Source: an uncultured Mycoplasma sp. (GTDB lineage: Bacteria > Bacillota_I > Bacilli_A > Mycoplasmatales > Metamycoplasmataceae). Taken from it: a stretch of DNA of 5,988 nucleotides. The first letter of the stretch is position 1. The number at the start of each line of letters is the position of its first letter. The notes beneath the pieces were generated by a model that was not told the DNA's origin, made no database searches, and was given only the letters and a program-made list of their open reading frames with translations. Positions 1-5,988 of the stretch are shown in pieces. Location of the stretch: positions 1 through 5,988 of the forward strand of contig CAMRBO010000033.1 of assembly GCA_947040465.1 (NCBI GenBank). Direction: 5' to 3'. The translations under genes were made by a program, and so were the position numbers.

Positions 1-1
1 T

Positions 2-394
2 TTAGAACTGGAAGAAATATTAAAAAAAGGTGTATTTGATTTTGATGTTATGGTTGCAGAACCTAAAATGATGATTACACTTGGTAAATATGGAAAAGTG
101 TTGGGTCCCAAAGGACTTATGCCTAATCCAAAAACAGGAACAGTTACACCAGAACCAGCAAAAGCTGTTGAAGAACTTAAAAAAGGTAAAGCAAATTATC
201 GTGCTGATAAAGCAGGAATTGTTCATTCTTTAATTGGTAAAGTTTCTATGGATACCAAAGAATTAGCTGAAAATTGTGAAGTAGTAATTTCATTAATTAA
301 AAAATTAAAACCATCAACCATAAAAGGAGTTTATTTAATAAACTTAACCATTTCTTCTACAATGGGTCCTTCTATTACTGTTAAATTAAGTTAG
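2..394 (+). CDS. rplA: 50S ribosomal protein L1, 3' part (5' end outside window)
   Basis: This is the C-terminal 130 residues of ribosomal protein L1, read from base 2 to a TAG stop. L1 builds the mobile L1 stalk of the large subunit by binding 23S rRNA near the E site, and in many bacteria it represses its own rplK-rplA mRNA. The L1 signature is clear: VLGPKGLMPNPKTGTVT, followed by a lysine-rich stretch with KANYRADKAGIVH and the ending TMGPSITVKL, which is where the family normally stops. L1 is usually about 225-235 residues, so roughly 100 N-terminal residues lie upstream of the window. The visible part has no Trp codon and no disruption. The next gene starts 7 bases after the stop, which suggests co-transcription. 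Identification is secure. Confidence 0.97.
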   Translation, partial: LELEEILKKGVFDFDVMVAEPKMMITLGKYGKVLGPKGLMPNPKTGTVTPEPAKAVEELKKGKANYRADKAGIVHSLIGKVSMDTKELAENCEVVISLIKKLKPSTIKGVYLINLTISSTMGPSITVKLS

Positions 395-401
395 GGCGTC
401 T

Positions 402-1535
402 GTGAAAAAAGCGTTGATTATAGCTGTGGTTGCACACAATACTATTGGGGGAACCCAAAACTATTCAATTAAATTAATTAACATTTTAAAAAAAATGAAC
501 TATGAAGTTACAGAATATAGTTGTGATTTACTTTTTGAAAATCCAAATGGAGAGTTAATAGGTGGAGTGGAAACCATTCGTAATTCTTCTATCCCTAAAA
601 ACACAAGCAATCTTTTTTATAAAGGTTTTATTTATCAACAACAATTGAAAAAATCAACTAAGGAATTAGGACAATTAATCTTGAAAAATAATTATGACAT
701 AATAATAGACTTTAGGCAAACTTTAGACAAAAACGAGAAACAAGCAATCCCTACAGAAAATAAAGTTTGAGTACAACATGTTTCACCGGGAGTTTTAGAA
801 GGAAGACATATTACAAATAAATTTTTAGAACCTTTTACTATAATGTATTTTAAAAACAAAAACATATTATATAATCAAAAAAATATGATTCTGTTTGATA
901 AAGAAAATCTTAATTATTTAGATAAAAATAAAATAAATACAAAAAATATTGATTTAATACCTCTTTCTCACAAAATAAATTTTGAAGAAATGAACGGAAA
1001 AATAGAATTTCTGGATAGAAAATTTGAAATAGGATATATTGGAAGAATTGAAAATCAACAAAAAAATATATCTTTTTTGATTAATTCTTCAAAATATATA
1101 AATGCAGAAATGAATTTTTGAGGAAAAGGAAACGAAAAATTAATAGAAAAAATAAAATCTTCTTCATTCACCAAATACAATGGATTTTTTAATCAAAACA
1201 AAGTTGATGGAGTTATGGAGAATATGAAATTTATGGTTATTTGCTCTACATATGAAGGGTCTTGTTATTCTATTATTCAAGCTATTAGTCACGGCGTTAT
1301 ACCGATTGTTTTAAATACATTTCCATCTGCCGAATTTTTGACACAATTCGGTTTTCTACTTGATAAAAATATAAAAAAGAAAGATTTTGCAAAAGAAATT
1401 AATAAAATAATGAAAATGGATCCCAAGGAATTAGTGAAATTGTCAAATCAAAATATCGAATTTTTTAAACAATATTTATCTGAAGAACAGTTTGTGAAAT
1501 CTTGAGAAAACGTGATTAATAAGTATTCAAAATAA
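402..1535 (+). CDS. GT-B fold glycosyltransferase (GT4-like), TGA read as Trp
   Basis: This 377-residue protein looks like a nucleotide-sugar glycosyltransferase of the GT-B/GT4 type, with no signal peptide or clear membrane span. It is continuous only with TGA as Trp (residues 123, 240 and 368); no TGG is used. The N-terminal strand and Gly loop is HNTIGGTQNYSIKL (about 12-25). The inter-domain VGRID-type motif appears as GYIGRIENQQKN (211-222). The C-terminal donor-binding motif is EGSCYSIIQAISHGVIPIV from 285. In GT4 enzymes this segment is EX7E; here Glu285 is kept but the second position is Gln293. The GTG at 402 is chosen because the first in-frame ATG (495) would remove the first strand and Gly loop. 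Its ribosome site is weak: AGGG at 393-396, overlapping the rplA stop. It is probably expressed by read-through from rplA. Acceptor and sugar are unknown; membrane glycolipid or surface glycan synthesis is possible. The family call is firm, the function is not. Confidence 0.85.
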
Positions 1536-1567
1536 AATTATTTAAAATATTTAATTGTAATTTTATT
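1531..1567. terminator. candidate bidirectional terminator: inverted repeat across the convergent stops
   Basis: AATAAAATTA at 1531-1540 and its exact reverse complement TAATTTTATT at 1558-1567 form a perfect 10-bp inverted repeat around a 17-base loop. The left arm contains both stop codons (1533-1535 and 1538-1540); the right arm lies in the last codons of thiI. The position suits a two-way terminator for the convergent genes. The stem is A/T only, the loop is long and no T-run follows on either strand, so it would be weak. Such repeats also arise by chance in DNA this AT-rich. Confidence 0.3.
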
Positions 1568-2680
1568 CAACAATCCTTCTTCTTCGAAAGAAATCAATTT
1601 ATCTAGTTCTTTTTCCAATGTTTCAGCTATTTTAATATTTGGTTTGGTGGCTGGATTTACAGGGGCGAATAATTCACAAGCTTCGCTAGCTTGTATTATA
1701 GAAGTGTTATAGGTGTTAATTAAAATACCCTTTTTAATTATTTCTAATTTGTCATATGTTAATAAAGGTCTATAAACAGGCATGCTGGCTTGTGTTTGTA
1801 CCACAGCCATTGCTTCCAAAGTTTGTGAAGCAACTTGCCCCAAATTCTCTCCATTACTTATACCTAAACAATCATTTTCAGAAGCAATAATAGAGGCAAT
1901 TCTATAAAAGCTTCTTCTCATTAAGATAATTTTATATGATTGTTTTGATGTTAATCCAATATAGTTCATTAAATCGGTGTAATTAAAACTATATAGTTTT
2001 GATGATCCTTGATATTTTGTTAATATTTCAATAATTTGGTCAACTTTAACAAGTGTTTTTTCATCTGTATGAGGTGGAGTTAAGAAAGATAGAAAGTCCA
2101 CTTGAACTCCTCTTTTCATCATTTCAAAAGCTGCAACTGGAGAATCAATCCCTCCAGAAATAAGATGTATTACTCGTCCGGCTGTTCCAACGGGTAATCC
2201 ACCTAATCCACCTATTTTATTAGAAAATATATATGTATACTCCTTATGCACTTCAATATTAAATTCATCATCGGGATTTTTAATTTTTACTTTATAGTTT
2301 GTATTTTCTAAAACAAAAGAACCAAAATAATTATTCATCTCCATTGATGACATTTCAAAACCTTTAAAACTTCTTCTAGAAATACACTTAAATGTTTTAG
2401 ATTCAGGTTTAAATAATTTTTTTATTGTCTCCTTTATTTCAGGGATTGTAGAATTACAAACATACACTCCTGAGTAGGAAGAAATTCCGAAAACATATTT
2501 CAAATTATCCATTGTTTCACTTGAGTATTTTAGATATATTCTATCAAAAGAAACAACAATATCTTCTTCCTTTATTGAGCAAGTTTTTTTTATATTTCTG
2601 GCTAAAGTTCTAATAAAGGTCATTTTGTTTTTACCTTTTAAAGAAAGTTCTCCATATCTGACTAAAATTTTGTTGTACAT
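1538..2680 (-). CDS. thiI: tRNA 4-thiouridine synthase ThiI, rhodanese-less type
   Basis: ThiI is a cytoplasmic enzyme that adenylates U8 of tRNA and inserts sulfur to make 4-thiouridine. In some bacteria it also feeds thiazole synthesis. This 380-residue protein has the usual N-terminus (ILVRYGELSLKGKN), then a THUMP region to about residue 150, a GGLPVGT turn (160-166), and the PP-loop SGGIDSP (175-181) that binds ATP. GENLGQVASQTLEAM (277-291) and YRPLL (303-307) are also typical. The C-terminal block has Cys335 in ACELFAPVNPATKP, matching the CCTIFxP region I recall from Bacillus ThiI. There is no rhodanese domain, as in Firmicutes, so a partner desulfurase must supply persulfide; none lies in this window. 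The ATG is 1 bp after the ezrA stop and has a good Shine-Dalgarno sequence. The gene contains no Trp codon. Whether it serves thiamine synthesis cannot be told; a tRNA role is more likely in a mollicute. Confidence 0.96.
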   Translation of the reverse strand: MYNKILVRYGELSLKGKNKMTFIRTLARNIKKTCSIKEEDIVVSFDRIYLKYSSETMDNLKYVFGISSYSGVYVCNSTIPEIKETIKKLFKPESKTFKCISRRSFKGFEMSSMEMNNYFGSFVLENTNYKVKIKNPDDEFNIEVHKEYTYIFSNKIGGLGGLPVGTAGRVIHLISGGIDSPVAAFEMMKRGVQVDFLSFLTPPHTDEKTLVKVDQIIEILTKYQGSSKLYSFNYTDLMNYIGLTSKQSYKIILMRRSFYRIASIIASENDCLGISNGENLGQVASQTLEAMAVVQTQASMPVYRPLLTYDKLEIIKKGILINTYNTSIIQASEACELFAPVNPATKPNIKIAETLEKELDKLISFEEEGLLNKITIKYFK

Positions 2681-2681
2681 A

Positions 2682-4373
2682 TTAGTTAACTCCTTTGTTA
2701 AGCGTGTTTATTATGTGATCAAGAGCTAAATTATAATTTCCTTCTAGGTAAGAATTTTCTGATGAAATTATACTTTCATTTAACTTTATATCTGACGATC
2801 TCTTTGGAGCTAATAAATCAATTATTTTATTAAATGTTCTTGAGATTTCCATTTTTAAACCCACACTCGAAACATATTCAATCATGAAGGTTAAAAGTTG
2901 TTTATATTCATTAACAATATTTGGGCCATCACCCTTGGGAGTTTTAAGAATGATGTTTATAATTTTTTGTTGTGTTTCTTCTATTTTATTAAAAACTTGA
3001 TTTTCAGATGGGTTCAAAATAATATAATTTTTTTTGACATAAGAATTGATTTCTCGTAATAGAATGGTTAATCTTTCAAATTTTAGTAAGTTGGATTCAC
3101 CCTCTAAATAAAATATTTCTATTTTTTTGGTTAATTCAACATACGAGAAAAAAAACCCCTTTAATTTATAAAATAAAGTTTTATATTTAAATTGTTTTGA
3201 TGAAAAACTAATATTATAATTATTTTCATCACTTATAATTTTTTCTAATCAATAATCAACATCCACTAAATAATTAGATAAATTCAATAAATAATCTTCA
3301 AATTGCGAAAAATATATTTTATCAATTTGATATGCGTTTATAAAATCATCTTTAATAGATATATATAATTTTGCTATATCTTTTTTGTATTGATTTAAAT
3401 TTTTTCTATTTTTCAACATAAATGTATATGAATTTATTTCCCCATTTATTTCCCCGTTTAAATCTGATAATGAAACCAAAATTTTATTACAAAGTTCTAG
3501 GGACTCTAATCAACTTTCTATTGTTAAAATAGAAGTCAAAAATTTGTAATCATCTTTAAGTGATTCTATTCGCTGATTAAAAGAGATATATACTAATTCA
3601 CATTTAGTGTTTTTCTTAGCTTGTTCAAAAAGTTCATTCAACTTATAAAAATACTCAGGAATTTTTATGAATATAGTTTTTTCTAGTTCTATAGCACTAT
3701 TAGCAAATTTTATCAATAACAGAAAATCTTTTTTTATATCTCTAAATTCATTCATCGCTTCATCTATTTGGTTGGAATCAACCAAATCATTCAGTGATTT
3801 AAGTTTAGTTTCTATTTTTTGGAATTCATTATTAATAATGTGGTTGGATTTAGGACTAGTAAATTCAAGAACATCTTTTAAAGTTGCATCTTTTAAATTT
3901 TTTAAACCATTTCTATAAAAAGTAATTTCTCGACGCACGATTTTAATATTTTCAAGAACTCCACCTACAGTATCAAAAAATTTTTTAGATATTTCATTTA
4001 TTTTATTAACGTTATCTTTTATTTTCAAAGAGATTTTATTTGAATTTAATATTTGATATTTATTATTTTTATTTTCACCTTCGATAGATAAGTTTGAGTT
4101 TTGTTTTTTCAATGTCTCAATTTCCCAAACCATAGTTGCAACATCTTCTTTGATAATTTCTGTATTTTCAATATTTTTAACATTTTTTATCAAACTTAAA
4201 GAACGAAGTTCGTTGGCATATATTTGGTTAGAGCTAGGATTATTCTCAATTTTTTGTGTTTGGAAGAAGTCATTTAGTTTTTTTTTCTTAAAATTAACAT
4301 ATAAATTTAATCCAAAAATAATGATAATTAATGAAATTGGTATTAATAAATAAAAAAGTTTTATATAAGACAT
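2682..4373 (-). CDS. ezrA: septation ring formation regulator EzrA, TGA read as Trp
   Basis: EzrA is a membrane-anchored negative regulator of FtsZ ring assembly in Firmicutes. The 563-residue length is close to Bacillus EzrA (about 562). One N-terminal membrane segment (about 6-26: LFYLLIPISLIIIIFGLNLY) is followed by a KKKK stop-transfer (29-32), giving an outside-N, inside-C topology. The rest is a long Lys/Glu/Asn-rich helical, coiled-coil-like region. Two in-frame TGA codons encode Trp288 and Trp375; Trp83 (MVWEIE) is the only TGG seen in the window. Near the C-terminus, LLAPKRSSD (about 520-528) and YLEGNYNLALDHI (542-554) sit where Bacillus EzrA has its QNR patch and the following conserved helix. 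QNR itself is not preserved. An in-frame GEIN duplication occurs at 307-314. The ATG follows a near-consensus -10 by 7 bases and lacks a Shine-Dalgarno site. The name rests on length, topology, C-terminal pattern and thiI linkage; overall identity looks low. Confidence 0.86.
2690..2696 (-). promoter_or_regulatory. Shine-Dalgarno site of thiI inside the end of ezrA
   Basis: On the minus strand AAAGGAG lies 9 bases before the thiI ATG and within the last codons of ezrA. It confirms the thiI start and suggests that ribosomes finishing ezrA can reinitiate on thiI. Confidence 0.85.
3432..3455. repeat. 12-bp tandem duplication within ezrA
   Basis: ATTTATTTCCCC occurs twice head to tail (3432-3443 and 3444-3455). 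On the coding strand it encodes GEIN-GEIN, residues 307-314 of EzrA, so the reading frame is kept. The C-runs stand out against the AT-rich surroundings. It looks like a recent slippage or duplication event in a linker of the coiled-coil region. Confidence 0.9.
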
Positions 4374-4380
4374 AATACTT

Positions 4381-4408
4381 ATTATATTAAATAAAGCATT
4401 TTTTCCAA
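4381..4408 (-). promoter_or_regulatory. promoter of the ezrA-thiI operon
   Basis: On the minus strand a -35-like TTGGAA (4408-4403) and a perfect TATAAT (4386-4381) are separated by 16 bases. Only 7 bases lie between the -10 box and the ezrA ATG, so transcription would begin at or one base before the A of the start codon. No other promoter with a longer leader stands out. Not tested. Confidence 0.65.
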
Positions 4409-4415
4409 TAATTTA

Positions 4416-4441
4416 ATTTTGTTATGAAAAAATAACAAAAT
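4416..4441. promoter_or_regulatory. AT palindrome in the divergent ezrA / lipoprotein region (operator or relic terminator)
   Basis: ATTTTGTTAT (4416-4425) and ATAACAAAAT (4432-4441) form a perfect 10-bp inverted repeat with a 6-base loop. A T-run follows on the + strand (4443-4448). The TTTTGTTAT-N6-ATAACAAAA core recurs at 5844-5867, the same distance ahead of the second lipoprotein promoter (28 versus 27 bases to TATAAT). No rightward gene ends here, so a terminator has nothing to serve. A protein-binding site or a remnant carried with a duplicated unit is more likely. Confidence 0.6.
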
Positions 4442-4445
4442 ATTT

Positions 4446-4474
4446 TTTAAGGGACAAAATAAGTAATTTATAAT
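4446..4474 (+). promoter_or_regulatory. promoter of the first lipoprotein gene
   Basis: A perfect -10 box TATAAT (4469-4474) is preceded at 17 bases by a weak -35 (TTTAAG, 4446-4451). The stretch AAGTAATTTATAAT is identical before the second lipoprotein gene, which supports its use. The predicted leader is about 17 bases long. Confidence 0.65.
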
Positions 4475-4482
4475 CATTTAAT

Positions 4483-4488
4483 AAGGAG
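4483..4488 (+). promoter_or_regulatory. Shine-Dalgarno site of the first lipoprotein gene
   Basis: AAGGAG lies 9 bases before the ATG at 4498 and fixes that start. It sits very close to the predicted transcription start (about 4481). Confidence 0.8.
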
Positions 4489-4497
4489 AATACGTAT

Positions 4498-4550
4498 ATG
4501 AATTTTATTAAAAAAATATTATTAGGAGGAATACTTGTAACCACAATTAT
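4498..4550 (+). repeat. 53-bp direct repeat, copy 1 (signal-peptide coding start)
   Basis: These first 53 bases of the lipoprotein gene match 5936-5988 at every position. The identity runs to the window edge, so the true repeat may be longer. It encodes the first 17 residues of the signal peptide. Confidence 0.97.
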
Positions 4551-5826
4551 TCCGGCAACAATTGTATTATCGTCTTGTTCAACTAACGGTAATGAAAGTG
4601 CTACAGAATTTGATTTAGGAATTCCTCAACAAACTGAAGAATTTTATGGAGAAAAAATAACAGAAATGTCTTTCACTAATCCAAATGCAGTTCAAAGAAA
4701 AACAATGTTGATCACAGCTGGTGGTGTTGTTAATGATAAGTCATTTAATCAATCGGCATGAGGTGCATTGGAATTATATAGAGAACAAGCAGGAATTAAA
4801 AAAGGTGATGGAACAATTGATTATAGAGAAACTTTGAGTGATGAGGCATTACCAGCAATGTACGATCAAGCAATGGACGGTAAATATCAAACATTAGTTT
4901 TGACTAGTTTTCAACAAGGAACAACATTTGAAACTTGATTAGCCAAAGCTAATAATAAACAAAGATTTATAGAATCAAAAGCAGTTATTGTGGGAGTTGA
5001 TTGAGATGGAAGTAGAATAGTACCGGAAGGACAATTTTTTGGTTTAGGATTTAAAACAGAGGAACCCGCTTGAGTTGTTGGTTATGCGGCTGCTGATTAC
5101 TTAACATCTTCTAATATCAAGCCTCATTTATCTTCTTTTGGTGGAGGTGTTTATGATGGTGTTACAGATTTTAATAATGGATTCTTACAAGGGATGTTAG
5201 ATTGAAATACCAATAATCCGGACAAAAAAGTAAAATTTTATTCAGGAAATGAACAAGCAAATAGTATTGATTTATCAACTGGATTTGCTAATACTCCAGA
5301 AAATGTTGCTAAAGTTAACAATATTGTCGGTACAAATGAAAATGCTCCACAGATAATTTTGCCCGTTGCTGGTTCACTAACAACAACAACACTAGATAAT
5401 ATTAAAGATAAAAATAGTAAACAACTAATAATTGGAGTAGATGCTAATCAATCATTAGCATTTCCAAATGATAAAGATAAATTCTTTTCATCAATAGAAA
5501 AAAAAGTAGCAGTAGCAGTCTATAAGGCCTTAATTTTATTGGCAGGAATTCCCTTAGATAATAATTATTGTGGAACTATTGATTCAGGTTTTGAAGGCGA
5601 ATTTATCGCAAATGAAAAAAATGCATTTGTTAAATACGGATTTGATAAAGGGTTGGTAGATTATTCTCCTTCAACTATAGCTGGTGAAGGAATAATCAAA
5701 GCCAACAAATCTTTAAGAGATGCAATGGCCAAATACAATTCTACCCCTCCTACATTTGAAAGTATGTTAGATGCTAGTAAAAATCAAAAAATACTTAATG
5801 ACATTATTCTTGAAATAAACAAATAA
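4498..5826 (+). CDS. Bmp/PnrA-family substrate-binding lipoprotein, TGA read as Trp
   Basis: This 442-residue lipoprotein belongs to the basic membrane protein (Bmp/Med, PnrA-like) family, whose characterised members bind purine nucleosides for an ABC importer. The signal peptide has Lys5-Lys6, a hydrophobic core and lipobox LSSC with Cys27, so it should be anchored to the outer face of the single membrane. Family blocks in order are GGVVNDKSFNQSAW (75-88), VGVDWDGSRIVPEG (about 166-179), a gly-rich SSFGGGVYDGVTDFNNGF (about 215-232), LPVAGS (288-293) and GVDANQSLAFP (313-323). Five Trp codons are all TGA (residues 88, 147, 169, 192 and 236). Typical family members are shorter, about 340-360 residues, and the extra length includes a linker after the lipobox. 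The ATG has a Shine-Dalgarno site. A second gene with an identical 5' end follows at 5936; no permease or ATPase gene is visible. Nucleoside uptake is inferred from the family; the ligand is unproven. Confidence 0.92.
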
Positions 5827-5843
5827 AATTTTAATTATTTTAT

Positions 5844-5874
5844 TTTTGTTATTAAAAAATAACAAAATATTTTT
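5844..5874 (+). terminator. hairpin with T-run after the first lipoprotein gene
   Basis: TTTTGTTATT (5844-5853) and AATAACAAAA (5858-5867) form a perfect 10-bp stem with an AAAA loop, followed by five T residues (5870-5874), 17 bases after the stop codon. This has the layout of a rho-independent terminator, but the stem is nearly all A/T. The same core stands at 4417-4440, where no rightward gene ends, so an operator role for the downstream promoter is equally plausible. Confidence 0.5.
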
Positions 5875-5900
5875 AGATGATAAAACAAGTAATTTATAAT
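5872..5900 (+). promoter_or_regulatory. promoter of the second lipoprotein gene
   Basis: TATAAT at 5895-5900 has a -35-like TTTAGA (5872-5877) at a 17-base spacing. AAGTAATTTATAAT is identical to the first promoter. The -35 overlaps the T-run of the preceding hairpin. The leader to the ATG would be about 29 bases, longer than in copy 1. Confidence 0.6.
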
Positions 5901-5924
5901 TTTTGTTAATCAATTAATTTTTAA

Positions 5925-5930
5925 AGGGAG
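5925..5930 (+). promoter_or_regulatory. Shine-Dalgarno site of the second lipoprotein gene
   Basis: AGGGAG ends 5 bases before the ATG at 5936. It differs in sequence and spacing from the AAGGAG of copy 1, although the coding sequence after it is identical, so translation strength may differ. Confidence 0.7.
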
Positions 5931-5935
5931 AACAT

Positions 5936-5988
5936 ATGAATTTTATTAAAAAAATATTATTAGGAGGAATACTTGTAACCACAATTAT
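5936..5988 (+). CDS. second lipoprotein gene, 5' fragment (continues beyond window)
   Basis: Only 17 codons plus two bases are visible. They encode MNFIKKILLGGILVTTI, exactly the signal-peptide start of the Bmp-type lipoprotein at 4498, with identical nucleotides as well. It has its own TATAAT and Shine-Dalgarno site, 109 bp after the stop of the first gene. It is most likely a tandem paralogue in the same family, but the mature part is outside the window. It could equally be a truncated copy or a different lipoprotein that shares only the export signal. Confidence 0.8.
   Translation, partial: MNFIKKILLGGILVTTI
5936..5988 (+). repeat. 53-bp direct repeat, copy 2
   Basis: Identical to 4498-4550 over the whole visible length. 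The copies are 1438 bp apart in the same orientation, so recombination between them would delete or duplicate one gene unit. Confidence 0.97.

Noticed and set aside
20..226. Minus-strand open frame opposite rplA
   Set aside because: Phe/Cys-rich antisense of a highly conserved ribosomal protein gene, with no promoter or ribosome site.
495..497. First ATG of the glycosyltransferase as the true start
   Set aside because: It would delete the first beta strand and the Gly loop (HNTIGGTQ) that the fold needs.
768..1505. Apparent stops splitting the glycosyltransferase into three fragments
   Set aside because: All are TGA in one frame, and the joined protein has the domain order and length of a GT-B enzyme. 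This is code 4, not a pseudogene.
3249..3512. Apparent stops splitting ezrA into pieces
   Set aside because: Both are TGA in a single open frame, and joining them gives the expected EzrA length of 563 residues.
3667..4353. Small hydrophobic open frames on the + strand opposite ezrA
   Set aside because: They are antisense shadows: Lys/Glu-rich coiled-coil codons read backwards give Phe/Ser/Leu-rich peptides. They have no ribosome sites.
4524..4537. Strong AGGAGG inside the lipoprotein signal sequence with a TTG 5 bases later
   Set aside because: The TTG is out of frame and followed at once by TAA, so it encodes nothing. The AGGAGG comes from codons for Leu-Gly-Gly.
4759..5205. Apparent interruption of the lipoprotein gene
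   Set aside because: Five in-frame TGA codons fall at Trp positions such as NQSAW; the Bmp motifs continue through them.
1..5988. tRNA, rRNA, CRISPR array, insertion sequence or phage gene
   Set aside because: Nearly the whole window is accounted for by the listed genes, and the two gene-free gaps (124 and 109 bp) contain only promoters, hairpins and ribosome sites.

Overview
The window reads as a low-GC mollicute chromosome that uses genetic code 4 (UGA = Trp), most likely of the Spiroplasma/Entomoplasma/Mesoplasma type. DNA is strongly AT-rich. Three genes are continuous only if TGA is read as tryptophan, with 10 in-frame TGA Trp codons against one TGG. The gene content fits a wall-less relative of the Firmicutes: EzrA, rhodanese-less ThiI and a Bmp-type lipoprotein. 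The genus is an inference, not something the sequence proves.

Layout. Positions 2-394 (+) hold the 3' part of rplA (ribosomal protein L1). Seven bases later a GT-B/GT4-type glycosyltransferase starts at a GTG (402-1535, +), apparently on the same transcript. It meets the 3' end of thiI (1538-2680, -) tail to tail with only 2 bp between stop codons, inside a perfect 10-bp inverted repeat. thiI is the second gene of a leftward ezrA-thiI operon: ezrA (2682-4373, -) stops 1 bp before the thiI ATG, and the thiI ribosome-binding site lies inside ezrA. A 124-bp divergent region (4374-4497) carries the ezrA promoter, an AT-only palindrome and a rightward promoter. That promoter drives a Bmp-family substrate-binding lipoprotein (4498-5826, +). 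After 109 bp a second lipoprotein gene begins at 5936 and leaves the window; its first 53 bases are identical to those of the first copy.

Functionally the window mixes core genes (translation, tRNA 4-thiouridine synthesis, FtsZ-ring control) with cell-surface genes (a glycosyltransferase and a tandem pair of probable nucleoside-type binding lipoproteins). No insertion sequence, tRNA, rRNA or CRISPR array was recognised.

The most interesting signals are these. (1) The palindrome + promoter + signal-peptide cassette is repeated in front of both lipoprotein genes, while the 5' leaders between promoter and start codon differ. (2) ezrA probably has a leaderless mRNA: a near-consensus promoter places the start of transcription at or next to the ATG, and no Shine-Dalgarno sequence is present. 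(3) The glycosyltransferase has Gln in place of the second Glu of its EX7E motif. (4) ezrA and thiI are directly adjacent, without the cysteine desulfurase gene that sits beside thiI in Bacillus. Nothing here amounts to a clearly new system.
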